Positions 26,188-39,420 of a stretch of DNA of 64,000 nt are shown here, one piece after another. Both the position numbers and the translations under genes were made by a program. Position 1 is the stretch's first letter. Every line of letters starts with the position of its first letter. Under the pieces are notes generated by a model that was not told where the DNA came from, made no database searches, and saw only the letters and a program-made list of their open reading frames with translations. The DNA comes from Lachnospiraceae bacterium (GTDB lineage Bacteria > Bacillota > Clostridia > Lachnospirales > Lachnospiraceae): the NCBI GenBank assembly GCA_017546025.1, contig JAFYYS010000014.1:62001-126000 (forward strand), in the 5' to 3' direction.

Positions 26188-26259
26188 CGGAGTCTTTTTG
26201 CCGTGACTACTGACAAGTCTGTCCGAGGGGCAGGTTTATCAGTTGTTACGGGGGCTCCG
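26188..26259 (+). promoter_or_regulatory. Long stem-loop in the pnp leader, possible RNase III/PNPase autoregulation site
   Basis: Bases 26201-26224 pair with 26228-26251 over 24 positions with only two mismatches (some pairs are G-T) around a three-base GAG loop. An outer CGGAG (26188-26192) pairs with CTCCG (26255-26259) across an internal loop. The structure ends 22 bases before the pnp start codon. In E. coli, RNase III cuts a similar long leader stem and PNPase then represses its own mRNA; a parallel here is inferred, not shown. Confidence 0.7.
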
Positions 26260-26281
26260 CATCCGAGAAAGGAGTACAGAA

Positions 26282-28369
26282 ATGTACAAAAGTTTCAGTA
26301 TGGAGCTTGCCGGACGTACCCTGACCGTTGATATCGGACGGGTAGCCAAGCAGGCCAATGGTGCCGCTTTCATGCATTACGGCGACACCACCGTTTTGTC
26401 CACTGCAACAGCCAGTGAGAAGCCCAGAGACGGCATTGATTTCTTCCCCCTCAGCGTTGAGTATGAGGAGAAGATGTATGCCGTAGGTAAAATCCCCGGA
26501 GGTTTTAACAAGAGAGAAGGTAAGGCAAGCGAGAACGCCATTCTTACTTCCCGTGTTATCGACCGTCCGATGCGTCCTCTGTTCCCGAAGGACTATCGTA
26601 ACGATGTAACGATTAACAACCTTGTACTGTCGGTTGATCCCGAGTGCACGCCCGAGCTCACCGCCATGCTCGGTTCCGCTATTGCTGTTGCGATTTCCGA
26701 TATTCCGTTCGACGGTCCCTGCGCTACGACGCAGGTCGGCATGATCGACGGCGAGTTCATTCTGAACCCGACGCAGGAGCAGACCCAGAAGGGTGATTTG
26801 AAGCTGACCGTAGCATCCACGAGAGATAAGGTCATCATGATCGAGGCCGGTGCGAACGAGCTTCCCGAAGCCAAGATGATTGAAGCCATCTATCTTGCAG
26901 ATGCCACCAACAAGAAGATCATCGAGTTCATCGACAAGATCGTTGCCGAGTGCGGCAAGCCGAAGCACTCCTACACGAGTTGCGCGATTCCGGAAGAGCT
27001 GTTCGCAGCCATTAAGGAAATCGTTCCTCCGGCTGACATGGAAGTTCTGATGTTCTCTCCTGAGAAGCAGGAAAGAGAAGAGCGTATCCGCAATATGAAG
27101 GATTCCCTTGCAGAGCGTTTCGCAGACAATGAAGAGTGGCTTCCTCTGATTGACGAGGCAGTTTACCAGTACGAGAAGAAGACCGTTCGTAAGATGATTC
27201 TGAAGGACCACAAGCGTCCCGACGGCCGCGCGATCACCGAGATCCGTCCTCTTGCCGCTGAGGTTGACATCATCCCGAGAGTTCACGGTTCTTCGATGTT
27301 CACCAGAGGCCAGACGCAGATTTGCGATATCGTTACCCTTGCTCCTCTTTCCGAGGCGCAGAAGGTTGACGGTCTTGATGACAACATCGTAAGTAAGCGT
27401 TACCTGCATCAGTATAACTTCCCGGCTTACTCCGTAGGTGAGACCAAGGTTTCCAGAGGTCCCGGCCGTCGTGAGATCGGTCACGGTGCTCTTGCAGAGC
27501 GTGCCCTTCTGCCGGTACTTCCTTCCGAGGAAGAGTTCCCTTATGCAATCCGTGCCGTATCCGAGACTTTTGAAAGTAACGGTTCGACGTCCATGGCTTC
27601 GACCTGTGCAAGCTGCATGTCTTTGATGGCTGCCGGTGTTCCGATTAAGCGTATGGTTGCCGGTATCAGCTGCGGACTTGTAACCGGTGAGACCGATGAC
27701 GATTTCGTTCTTCTTACCGATATCCAGGGTCTTGAAGACTTCTTCGGCGACATGGACTTCAAGGTAACCGGTACGACCGAAGGTATTACCGCTATCCAGA
27801 TGGATATTAAGATTCACGGTCTGACCCGTCAGATTGTTGAGGGTGCCATCGCACGCTGCCGTGAAGCAAGATTCTTCATCATGGACAACTGCATGAAGCT
27901 TGCCATTGCCGAGCCTCGTAAGGAAGTCAGCAAGTATGCTCCGAAAATCATCCAGATCTCTATCGATCCTCAGAAGATCGGTGATGTTGTCGGACAGCGC
28001 GGCAAGACCATCAATGCCATCATCGAGTCCACCGGCACGAAGATTGACATTACCGACGACGGTAACGTTTCAATCTGCGGTACCGATCCCGATGCAATGC
28101 AGAGAGCCAAGAGAATGGTTGAGACGATCGTTACCGAGTTTGAAGAGGGCATGATCCTCGAAGGTAAGGTTGTCAGCATTAAGGACTTCGGTGCTTTCCT
28201 CGAGTTTGCACCCGGTAAGGAAGGCATGATTCACATCTCCAAGATTGCGAAGGAGAGAATCAACCATGTCGAAGACGTTCTGACGCTCGGCGATGTCGTT
28301 AAGGTCGTATGTCTCGGCAAGGATAAGATGGGACGCTTCAGCTTTTCCATCAAGGATTTGAAAGAATAA
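26282..28369 (+). CDS. pnp: Polynucleotide phosphorylase
   Basis: PNPase is a phosphate-dependent 3'-5' exoribonuclease central to mRNA decay. The 695-residue protein has two RNase PH domains, with GDTTVLSTATAS near residue 35, FNKREGKASENAILTSRVIDR near 77 (core KREGK) and RRSIGH-like RREIGHGALAERAL near 396. A KH domain lies at about 550-610 (IGDVVGQRGKTINAIIEST), and an S1 domain at about 620-690 (EGKVVSIKDFGAFLEFAPGKEG). The ATG at 26282 has AAAGGAG seven bases upstream. An upstream in-frame TTG- or ATG-type extension runs into the leader stem and is rejected. Confidence 0.97.
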   Translation: MYKSFSMELAGRTLTVDIGRVAKQANGAAFMHYGDTTVLSTATASEKPRDGIDFFPLSVEYEEKMYAVGKIPGGFNKREGKASENAILTSRVIDRPMRPLFPKDYRNDVTINNLVLSVDPECTPELTAMLGSAIAVAISDIPFDGPCATTQVGMIDGEFILNPTQEQTQKGDLKLTVASTRDKVIMIEAGANELPEAKMIEAIYLADATNKKIIEFIDKIVAECGKPKHSYTSCAIPEELFAAIKEIVPPADMEVLMFSPEKQEREERIRNMKDSLAERFADNEEWLPLIDEAVYQYEKKTVRKMILKDHKRPDGRAITEIRPLAAEVDIIPRVHGSSMFTRGQTQICDIVTLAPLSEAQKVDGLDDNIVSKRYLHQYNFPAYSVGETKVSRGPGRREIGHGALAERALLPVLPSEEEFPYAIRAVSETFESNGSTSMASTCASCMSLMAAGVPIKRMVAGISCGLVTGETDDDFVLLTDIQGLEDFFGDMDFKVTGTTEGITAIQMDIKIHGLTRQIVEGAIARCREARFFIMDNCMKLAIAEPRKEVSKYAPKIIQISIDPQKIGDVVGQRGKTINAIIESTGTKIDITDDGNVSICGTDPDAMQRAKRMVETIVTEFEEGMILEGKVVSIKDFGAFLEFAPGKEGMIHISKIAKERINHVEDVLTLGDVVKVVCLGKDKMGRFSFSIKDLKE

Positions 28370-28384
28370 TCAGTTTCCGTGCAC

Positions 28385-31478
<3,094 letters not shown>

Positions 31479-31486
31479 AGGTTTTT

Positions 31487-33709
31487 ATGAGCCGTCTCTT
31501 TTACAGACAAAGTGCCGGAAACGATTGGAATAAAGCGCTTCCAATCGGAAACGGCAGACTCGGCGGAATGATTTTCGGCGACCCTTATTGCGAACGCATC
31601 CAGGTGAATGAGGATTCTGTCTGGTACGGCGGTCCGCTAAGCCGCGTGAATAAGGACGCAAAGGACAATCTCGGCCGCGTACGCGAACTGATTCTTTCCG
31701 GAAGGATTCATGATGCGGAAGAGTTAATGCTTCATGCTTTCACCGGCACGCCCGAAAGTGAGCGGACTTATGCGACGCTTGGGAATATCACAATCAGCTT
31801 CCCGGGTATCACCGGCGAGGTTACGGATTACGAGCGAGAACTGAATCTTGACGATGCCGTATTCCGTCTTAAAAAGAAATGCGGCGGCATTACGTACCGT
31901 GAGGAAATTCACGCCAATGCCGTGGAAAATGTGATCGCAATCCGTTTATTCACCGAGGAAGGCGCCTGTTTTGATGCCGATGCACATTTTGCGCGGATGA
32001 CCTTCTATGACAGTGCTTTTCACGATGAAGATACCGTTTATGCGCTCGGCGCAATGGTCGGAGACAATTATTCGTTTGGTGCAGGACTATGCGGCATGCA
32101 CGACGGCGGAGAGTTAACCGTAAACGGAGAGTACCTGACGGCAAAGGGTGTTAAGGAACTCTTACTTCTGTTTACGGCATCCACAACGTTTTATGTAAAC
32201 GACCCGCTTACCGAGGTGAAAAGCCGTCTTGCTGCAGCAAAGAGCCGCTCGTACGATGAACTGTTTTCGGAACATCTTGCGGAATATCATTCGTATTTTG
32301 ACCGCGTTTCGTTTGATCTTGCTTACGATGCGGATTGCGACGAGATTCCGACCGATGAGCGGAGAAAGCTTTATCAGCCTGATTCACGTGATAACGGGTT
32401 CGTTAAGACCTATTTTGATTTTTCGAGATATCTGCTGATTTCAAGTTCAAGACCGGGTTCGCAGCCTGCCAATCTGCAGGGTATCTGGAACGACAGCATG
32501 AACCCTCCGTGGGGCAGTAAGTATACGATCAATATCAATACTGAAATGAACTATTGGCCGGCTGAAGCACTCGGCCTTTCGGACTGCCAAATGCCCTTAT
32601 TCGATTTGATGACGCGCATGCACGGAAACGGTCTGAAAACGGCTGCTGAGATGTACGGCTGCCGCGGTACGGTTGCCCATCATAACACTGACATCTGGGG
32701 CGATACGGCACCGCAGGACGCCTGGATTCCCGCCACCTACTGGGTGATGGGAATGGCATGGCTCTGCACGCATATTACGGAGCATTACCGTTATACCGGC
32801 GACCTGGCTTTTCTTGAAGAAATGTATCCGGTCATGAAGGATTCGGTACTGTTCTTCCATGACTTTTTGATTGAAGAGGACGACCGCATCATTTTATGTC
32901 CGTCCCTTTCTCCGGAAAATGTGTACATACTTCCCGGCGGAGAATCCGGTCATGCCTGCTACAATTCCTCGATGGATTTACAGATTCTTCGGGATTTATT
33001 CACCGGTTATCTGGAAGCCGCTGCGCTTCTTGAGGATGCCGACACGTATTTCATCGAGAAGACGAAACGGCTGCTTTCAAAGATTTCTCCGATTCAAGTC
33101 GGAAAGCACGGTCAGATCATGGAATGGCCCGAGGACTATGAAGAAGCCGAGCCGGGACACCGACATATTTCTCAGTTATATGCTTTGTATCCGTCCTCAC
33201 AGATTCCGACGGACGACCCTGAGAATGCGTTATTCAAGGCAGCCCGCGTTACATTGGAGCGGAGACTTCATTACGGCGGCGGTCATACCGGCTGGAGCCG
33301 CGCGTGGATCATGAATCTGTACGCAAGACTCCGTGACGGAGAGAAGGTTTTCGAAAACCTGAACGCGCTTTTGAAGCGGAGCACTTTAGATAATCTTTTT
33401 GACAACCATCCGCCGTTTCAGATTGACGGAAACTTCGGATCCCTTGCCGCAATTACCGGCATGTTCTTACAGTGTTTTGAGAACAGGGTATATCTGCTTC
33501 CGGCACTTCCGAAGGCATTTTCCGAAGGAACTTTTAAAGGCATTCGGGCATACGGCGGAGGAATTTTCGATCTGCATATAAAGAACGGTGTCCTGACAGA
33601 GTTTACCGTCAGGGCCGAAAGGAAATACGAAGCCGAGGTACTGTATGACGGCGTCGCATTTTCCGTAAAGCTTTCCGAAGGAGAAGAGAAGCTTTTTCAG
33701 ATTAATTGA
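31487..33709 (+). CDS. GH95 alpha-L-fucosidase / alpha-L-galactosidase family protein
   Basis: A 740-residue glycoside hydrolase family 95 enzyme. The family N-terminus (ALPIGNGRLGGMIFGD) and the catalytic region KYTININTEMNYWPAEALG are clear, with the paired asparagines at N349 and N351. A candidate acid E477 is in CPSLSPEN, and the conserved aspartate D647 is in FQIDGNFGSLAA. GH95 enzymes are inverting and mostly remove alpha-1,2-linked fucose, or L-galactose in some plant glycans. No signal peptide is present, so it acts in the cytoplasm. Sharing a transcript with the beta-galactosidase suggests stepwise removal of fucose and then galactose. Confidence 0.9.
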   Translation: MSRLFYRQSAGNDWNKALPIGNGRLGGMIFGDPYCERIQVNEDSVWYGGPLSRVNKDAKDNLGRVRELILSGRIHDAEELMLHAFTGTPESERTYATLGNITISFPGITGEVTDYERELNLDDAVFRLKKKCGGITYREEIHANAVENVIAIRLFTEEGACFDADAHFARMTFYDSAFHDEDTVYALGAMVGDNYSFGAGLCGMHDGGELTVNGEYLTAKGVKELLLLFTASTTFYVNDPLTEVKSRLAAAKSRSYDELFSEHLAEYHSYFDRVSFDLAYDADCDEIPTDERRKLYQPDSRDNGFVKTYFDFSRYLLISSSRPGSQPANLQGIWNDSMNPPWGSKYTININTEMNYWPAEALGLSDCQMPLFDLMTRMHGNGLKTAAEMYGCRGTVAHHNTDIWGDTAPQDAWIPATYWVMGMAWLCTHITEHYRYTGDLAFLEEMYPVMKDSVLFFHDFLIEEDDRIILCPSLSPENVYILPGGESGHACYNSSMDLQILRDLFTGYLEAAALLEDADTYFIEKTKRLLSKISPIQVGKHGQIMEWPEDYEEAEPGHRHISQLYALYPSSQIPTDDPENALFKAARVTLERRLHYGGGHTGWSRAWIMNLYARLRDGEKVFENLNALLKRSTLDNLFDNHPPFQIDGNFGSLAAITGMFLQCFENRVYLLPALPKAFSEGTFKGIRAYGGGIFDLHIKNGVLTEFTVRAERKYEAEVLYDGVAFSVKLSEGEEKLFQIN

Positions 33710-33723
33710 TTTGAGGAATATGA

Positions 33724-34566
33724 ATGAATTTCTTTGAATTTATCAAAATCATACTTCTCGGTATGACGGAAGGCATCACGGAGTTTCTTCCGATCAGCAG
33801 TACCGGACACTTACTGCTGTTGGAACGGATTCTGAAGCCCGACTTTTTGACGGACGAGAACTTCTCCGGACTGTTCACCGTTGTCATTCAGATCGGCGCC
33901 GTGTTCGCGGTTCTGCTGATATACTTCAGACAGCTGTGGCCGTTCGGGCTGACCGAAAAAAAGCGGCTCATCATCAAGGGTCCGAAGCTGTACCTTTGGC
34001 TGAAGATTGCCGTTGCCTGCATCCCGTCAGCACTTGTCGGACTGCTGTTTGATGATGCTTTTGATACGTTCTTTCACGGAAGAACAAGCGTAATCACGGT
34101 TATGATTACGTTAATCCTGTACGGTGTCGTATTCCTATTCATTGAACGGTTCCGAAAGGATAATCCGCCCAGGTTCACAACCGTCGGCTCGGTTCCGTTG
34201 AAGCTTGCCGTTTACATCGGCTGCTTTCAGATTCTCGCCCTGATTCCCGGTACTTCCCGTGCCGGCATCACAATCATCGGCGCGATGCTTTTAGGGGCCA
34301 GCAGAGGCGTGGCAACGGAATTCACGTTTTATCTTGAAATACCGACACTGTTCGGGGCAGGCATTTTCAAGCTTTTAAAATACGGTTACGGGCTTGACGG
34401 CATGCAGTATGCAATTCTGTTAACGGCTATGCTTGTGGCGTTTCTGGTGGCATTTGCCACGGTTAACTGGATCATTGATTACATCAAAAAACATGACTTC
34501 CGCGTATTCGGTTTCTACCGGATCGCTGTTGGTCTTTTGATACTGTTTGTTTTGTTGATTACTTAG
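33724..34566 (+). CDS. uppP: Undecaprenyl-diphosphatase UppP/BacA
   Basis: An integral membrane phosphatase of 280 residues that recycles undecaprenyl pyrophosphate, the lipid carrier for peptidoglycan; extra copies give bacitracin tolerance. Both signature motifs are present: [19 protein letters not shown] near residues 16-34 and [11 protein letters not shown] near 175-185, with the catalytic glutamate, serine and arginine. About eight hydrophobic helices are visible. It is followed after 16 bases by ftsK, and the two may be co-transcribed. Confidence 0.95.
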   Translation: MNFFEFIKIILLGMTEGITEFLPISSTGHLLLLERILKPDFLTDENFSGLFTVVIQIGAVFAVLLIYFRQLWPFGLTEKKRLIIKGPKLYLWLKIAVACIPSALVGLLFDDAFDTFFHGRTSVITVMITLILYGVVFLFIERFRKDNPPRFTTVGSVPLKLAVYIGCFQILALIPGTSRAGITIIGAMLLGASRGVATEFTFYLEIPTLFGAGIFKLLKYGYGLDGMQYAILLTAMLVAFLVAFATVNWIIDYIKKHDFRVFGFYRIAVGLLILFVLLIT

Positions 34567-34582
34567 GAGTGAGGTGAGTATT

Positions 34583-37492
34583 TTGGCTGAAAAGAAATCC
34601 GCTAAATCGACGCAGAAAAAGTATCCGAATACGAAGTTCAACAACAAAGCCATTGAGAAATCGGAGAAGAACGCCGTCAATGTCAATGTCGCGTTAGACC
34701 GTAAACAGGGGACAAATGCGACGGATGATTACCTTGCCGAGGTAAGAAAACAAAAGGAGCTGATTGACGATATCGTCATTGTCTGCACGATTCTTGTGGC
34801 AGGCCTTCTGTACCTGAGCCTGTTTAACCTGTGCGGACTGATCGGAACGTGGATCAAGGCTTTGATGATGGGTCTGATGGGGCCTGCCGTCAGCTATCTG
34901 TTCCCGGTTGCGATGGTATTTTTCGTCATCTTCACGAGATCCAACAAGGGCAATCCCGTAGCGACCAGAAAGACGATTTATTTCTGGACCGCTACAGCAT
35001 TTCTGTGCGCCTTAATCCACCTCTGCATGCACCTTTCCGACAAATTCGACTTTGTCGCATCGTATAAAGCGCAGGAAGGCGGCGGATTAATCGGTGAACT
35101 GTTATCGTATCCTTCATTTGCTTTGTTCGGAAACCTTGCCTCCATCCTGATTTTCATCACACTTATTCTGATCTGCATCATGCTTATCAGCGGTAAGGCT
35201 GTCATTCACGCCATTAAGAAAAAACGCGCCGAGCAGAAGGCTTTGATGAAGGAAATCCGTGAGGAAGAACGCGAGGAAGAAGAAAGAAGACGTGCCATGG
35301 AGGAACGCCGTGTTGCTCCCGCAAATACGTCTTATAACGATTATAAGCAGATGAGCCTTGACGACATCCAGGAAGAGAACCGCCGTAAGAAGCTTGTCAT
35401 GGTTGATGTGGAAGCACCTTCCGTTCCCGAAGGCACCGGGTATGAATATCCGAGAGCCAAGAAGCGTCCGGGCATTATTGAGCGTTTAAAGGGTTACGGA
35501 AAGCATGAACCGAAGCCGCAGTATAACGGTCCCGATATCGCCAATTACCAGCCGATCATCAATGCAACGGCTGCGAATCCGGCTCCTGCCTACCAGGCCG
35601 AAATGGAGCGTAAATTCAAGAATTCTCAGAGCGCTGCCAATTCGAATGTGCTTCCGGACAATCATTCCTACGATGATGACCGTACCGGCATTCCGGAGAT
35701 TACAAACACATATCCTGTTACTCCTTTTGAGAAGGAAGAGGAGCGTAAGCCCTTCATTCCGCCCGAAGAGGATGATTTGATGCCTCCGCCTTATATGCCT
35801 CCGGAAAGCCAGGATGAGCCTTTCGTTAAGCCGGCCGCACCGGTTACAGCGGAGTCTGAAAAGGCACCCGTTGATGACGGCAAGGTTGTAAGCTTCCCGG
35901 GTACCGCGAAGAAAGAAAAGACGGTCATTTCCGACGACGATCCCGAGACCGATATCGGTCCGGTTGACGAAACCACGAAGAAGCCGTATGTCTTCCCGAG
36001 AATCGATCTTCTCCGAAGACCGGACCGCAACCAGGCTTCGATGACGCCGCAGGAGCTTCGTGCTACTGCCGCAAAGCTTGAGAATACACTTCACAGCTTC
36101 GGGGTAAATGTGACCGTTACCAATTTCACAAGCGGTCCGAATGTAACCCGTTACGAGTTGCAGCCCGAGGTCGGTACGAAGGTCAGCAGAATCACGGCGC
36201 TTGCCGATGATATCAAGCTGAATCTTGCTGCCGAAGACATTCGTATTGAAGCCCCGATTCCCGGAAAGAGTGCCGTCGGCATCGAGGTTCCGAATACAAA
36301 GGGCTCGACCGTTTATATCCGCACGCTTTTAGAGTCCGCACAGTTCACGGACAGCAAAGGAAAGATTGCATTTGCCGTCGGTAAGGATATCGCTGGCGAC
36401 GCTGTCGTAACGGATATTGCAAAGATGCCGCATGTACTGATTGCCGGTGCCACCGGTTCCGGTAAATCCGTCTGCATCAACACAATCATCATGAGCATCC
36501 TTTATAAGTATGAGCCGAAGGATGTCCGCCTGATCATGATTGACCCGAAGGTCGTGGAACTGAGCGTTTATAACGGCATTCCGCACCTGCTGATCCCGGT
36601 TGTAACCGATCCGAAGAAGGCGTACGGCGCTTTGAACTGGGCCGTCATGGAAATGATGGACCGTTACAAGAGATTTGCCGAGCTTGAGGTTCGTGATGTC
36701 GAGGGCTACAACGAAAAGATCCGCAACAGCCCGAAGCCGCTTCTTGACAACGAAGGCAATGTGAGAGCAGAGCTTCCGCAGATTCTGATCATTGTCGACG
36801 AGATGGCCGATCTGATGATGGTATCGCCGGGTGAAGTAGAAGAAGCCATCTGCCGTCTGGCCCAGCTTGCAAGAGCTGCTGGCATTCATCTGGTGCTCGC
36901 GACACAGCGTCCTACCGTTAACGTCATCACCGGTCTGATTAAGGCAAATGTGCCGTCCCGCATCGCATTTTCCGTAGCCTCCGCGACCGATTCGAGAACG
37001 ATTCTCGATCAGGTCGGAGCGGAAAAGCTTCTCGGAAAAGGCGACATGCTGTTCTTCCCGAGCGGCATTCCGAAGCCGATTCGTGTACAGGGTGCCTTTG
37101 TTTCGGACGGTGAAGTGAAGGCTGTTGTAGACGAAATCAAAAAGCGCAACTGCGACGGTCAGACGTACAGCGAAAAGATTGCCAATGCAATCGACAAAGC
37201 TGCCGATACCGGAAAGAAGAGTAACGGCAACGGTTCAGCTTCCGCTGCTAAGGAAGAGAGTGACACCGATAAGCTGTTTGCCGAGGCCGGCCGCTATATC
37301 ATCGATAAGGAAAAGGCTACCATAGGTCATTTGCAGAGAGTTTTCGGCATCGGCTTTAACCGTGCCGCACGTATCATGGATCAGCTTGCCGAAGCCGGCA
37401 TTGTCGGACCCGAGCAGGGAACGAAGGCAAGAGAAATCCTGATGAGCAAGGATGAATTTGAGCAGTACCTCGCAGAACACGGAGAACAGTGA
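34583..37492 (+). CDS. ftsK: DNA translocase FtsK/SpoIIIE
   Basis: A septal, membrane-anchored DNA pump that moves chromosome ends out of the closing septum or into the forespore. About four membrane helices lie at residues 55-210. A long Glu/Arg- and Pro-rich linker follows at about 215-475, then the alpha/beta motor with Walker [10 protein letters not shown] near 620 and Walker [14 protein letters not shown] near 738. A C-terminal gamma winged-helix domain (RRVFGI-like [19 protein letters not shown]) completes it. I prefer the TTG at 34583 because GAGGTGA lies five to six bases upstream; the in-frame GTG at 34574 is part of that sequence. Confidence 0.94.
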   Translation: MAEKKSAKSTQKKYPNTKFNNKAIEKSEKNAVNVNVALDRKQGTNATDDYLAEVRKQKELIDDIVIVCTILVAGLLYLSLFNLCGLIGTWIKALMMGLMGPAVSYLFPVAMVFFVIFTRSNKGNPVATRKTIYFWTATAFLCALIHLCMHLSDKFDFVASYKAQEGGGLIGELLSYPSFALFGNLASILIFITLILICIMLISGKAVIHAIKKKRAEQKALMKEIREEEREEEERRRAMEERRVAPANTSYNDYKQMSLDDIQEENRRKKLVMVDVEAPSVPEGTGYEYPRAKKRPGIIERLKGYGKHEPKPQYNGPDIANYQPIINATAANPAPAYQAEMERKFKNSQSAANSNVLPDNHSYDDDRTGIPEITNTYPVTPFEKEEERKPFIPPEEDDLMPPPYMPPESQDEPFVKPAAPVTAESEKAPVDDGKVVSFPGTAKKEKTVISDDDPETDIGPVDETTKKPYVFPRIDLLRRPDRNQASMTPQELRATAAKLENTLHSFGVNVTVTNFTSGPNVTRYELQPEVGTKVSRITALADDIKLNLAAEDIRIEAPIPGKSAVGIEVPNTKGSTVYIRTLLESAQFTDSKGKIAFAVGKDIAGDAVVTDIAKMPHVLIAGATGSGKSVCINTIIMSILYKYEPKDVRLIMIDPKVVELSVYNGIPHLLIPVVTDPKKAYGALNWAVMEMMDRYKRFAELEVRDVEGYNEKIRNSPKPLLDNEGNVRAELPQILIIVDEMADLMMVSPGEVEEAICRLAQLARAAGIHLVLATQRPTVNVITGLIKANVPSRIAFSVASATDSRTILDQVGAEKLLGKGDMLFFPSGIPKPIRVQGAFVSDGEVKAVVDEIKKRNCDGQTYSEKIANAIDKAADTGKKSNGNGSASAAKEESDTDKLFAEAGRYIIDKEKATIGHLQRVFGIGFNRAARIMDQLAEAGIVGPEQGTKAREILMSKDEFEQYLAEHGEQ

Positions 37493-37499
37493 GTAAGAC

Positions 37500-39413
37500 A
37501 TGGGAATCATTCATTTACTGAGTTCGGATACGGTCAATCGGATTGCGGCCGGGGAAGTCATTGAAAGACCGGCTTCCCTGGTGAAGGAATTGATTGAGAA
37601 TTCTCTCGATTCCGGCGCGGATTCGATAACCGTTGACATTCAAAACGGCGGCATTTCGTTCATCCGCGTTACGGATAACGGAAGCGGCTTCATGAAGGAT
37701 GATATTCCCACTGCATTTTTACGTCATGCCACGAGTAAGATTCGTGAAGAATCCGATCTCAGTCATATTGAAAGCCTCGGTTTCCGCGGCGAAGCGCTTG
37801 CAAGCATCGCCGGCGTTTCAAAAGTTGAACTGATTACGAAACGGAAAGAAGATTTCCTCGGTTCCCGTTATCTGATTAACGGCGGAGAGGAAGTTGAATT
37901 CAGTGAAATCGGCTGTCCTGACGGCACGACCTTCATGGTTCGGGATTTGTTTTATAATGTGCCCGCGCGCCGTAAGTTCCTGAAGTCAGCCGTAACCGAA
38001 GCCGGATACATTAACGAATGCATCAACCGGTTCGCCGTACAGCGGCCTGACGTATCATTTTCCTTCATGAGTCAGGGACGGACGTTACTTCATACATCCG
38101 GAAACGGAAACCGTAAGGATGCGGTTTATGCCGTATTCGGCCGGATGATTGCCGACAATCTGATTCCGGTTTCGTACGAAGGAAAGACGGTTTCGATTAC
38201 CGGTTTTCTCGGCAAATCCGCAATCAACCGCGGCAACCGCAACTACGAAATGATTTACGTGAACGGCCGTCAGATCCGCTCCGGAATTCTGTATAAAGCG
38301 GTCGAAGATGCTTTTGCCAATTACCTCATGCAGCACCGGTATCCGTTTACGGTTCTGCTGTTTGAAATCAATCCCGAGGAAGTCGACGTGAACATTCATC
38401 CCGCAAAGATGGATGTCCGGATTTCCGAACAGGAGACGATTACGGCGGAGATTACGTCAGCTTTGGCTGAAATCCTTCGTAAGGCCGTGCTGATTCCCGA
38501 TATGGAACCGGCTGAAGAAATGAAAGTTGCTCCCGTAAGACCGCCGGAGGCCTTTGAGACGGTCAGAATCAGACAGGAAGCCGCTTATCACGCGCCGGCC
38601 TTTATATCCTCAGTGCAGGAAGCAAAAGTGCCCGAAATGCGGTCTGAGAGTGTTACGCAAGGCATATCCCCTGTGGAAAATGACACGGTTCCCGTCGCTC
38701 ATCCTGCCGAAGCAGCCGTTTCCGCACCGGTTTCCACGGTTTGTGCAGAGTCGTTTCGCTTGCCCGTAGAAGAATCCGATACCAAACACGAACAGGCTTC
38801 ATTCCTGGATACGGACTTTCAGAAGATGCGTGAAGAAGTATCGTTCCGGATTGTCGGTCAGGTGTTTAAGACCTACTGGATCATCGAAACGAATGACCAG
38901 ATGTATATCATTGACCAGCATGCTGCACATGAAAAGATCAATTACGAACGTTTCGTAAAGGCAATGAACGAACAGACGCCGGCTTCGCAGACACTGTTCC
39001 CGGGCATCGTATTTTCCCTTTCCATACGCGAAGAGGAAATCCTGCAGAGATATTCCGAAAGTCTTGAAAAGATCGGCTTTACGATTGAGCATTTCGGAGG
39101 AAGAGATTACCGGATTACTGCCGTTCCGGTCTGCTTATACCGGATAGACGCAAGAGATTATTTCTTAAGCGTTCTCGATTCGCTTTCGGAAAGCGGCACC
39201 TCCGTAAGACCCGAACAGGTTTACGAGACGCTTGCTTCGATGTCGTGTAAAGCCGCCATCAAAGGAAACCAGAGGATTTCCGAAATGGAAGCCGAGCACC
39301 TGTTTAAAGAACTGTTAACGCTCGAGAATCCGTTCCACTGCCCGCACGGCAGGCCTGTAATCATCAGCATGTCGCAGACGGAAATGGAACGCAAATTCAA
39401 ACGTATTCTGTGA
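37500..39413 (+). CDS. mutL: DNA mismatch repair protein MutL
   Basis: A 637-residue MutL. The GHKL ATPase N-terminus shows RIAAGEVIERPASLVKELIEN near 13-32, DNGSGF near 58, and FRGEALASIAGVS near 93. A variable linker lies at about 340-440. The C-terminal domain has the endonuclease motif DQHAAHEKINYE near residue 472, so this is a nicking MutL of the kind found in bacteria without MutH. mutS, which usually precedes mutL in Clostridia, is not here; the upstream gene is ftsK. miaA follows after seven bases. Confidence 0.96.
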   Translation: MGIIHLLSSDTVNRIAAGEVIERPASLVKELIENSLDSGADSITVDIQNGGISFIRVTDNGSGFMKDDIPTAFLRHATSKIREESDLSHIESLGFRGEALASIAGVSKVELITKRKEDFLGSRYLINGGEEVEFSEIGCPDGTTFMVRDLFYNVPARRKFLKSAVTEAGYINECINRFAVQRPDVSFSFMSQGRTLLHTSGNGNRKDAVYAVFGRMIADNLIPVSYEGKTVSITGFLGKSAINRGNRNYEMIYVNGRQIRSGILYKAVEDAFANYLMQHRYPFTVLLFEINPEEVDVNIHPAKMDVRISEQETITAEITSALAEILRKAVLIPDMEPAEEMKVAPVRPPEAFETVRIRQEAAYHAPAFISSVQEAKVPEMRSESVTQGISPVENDTVPVAHPAEAAVSAPVSTVCAESFRLPVEESDTKHEQASFLDTDFQKMREEVSFRIVGQVFKTYWIIETNDQMYIIDQHAAHEKINYERFVKAMNEQTPASQTLFPGIVFSLSIREEEILQRYSESLEKIGFTIEHFGGRDYRITAVPVCLYRIDARDYFLSVLDSLSESGTSVRPEQVYETLASMSCKAAIKGNQRISEMEAEHLFKELLTLENPFHCPHGRPVIISMSQTEMERKFKRIL

Positions 39414-39420
39414 GGACTTT

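Noticed and set aside
26140..26331. 63-residue open frame in the pnp leader
   Set aside because: It starts on the -10 box, runs through the long stem and overlaps pnp in another frame; no ribosome binding site.
26246..27817. 523-residue minus-strand frame
   Set aside because: Antisense shadow of pnp, caused by its codon bias; no promoter or family motif.
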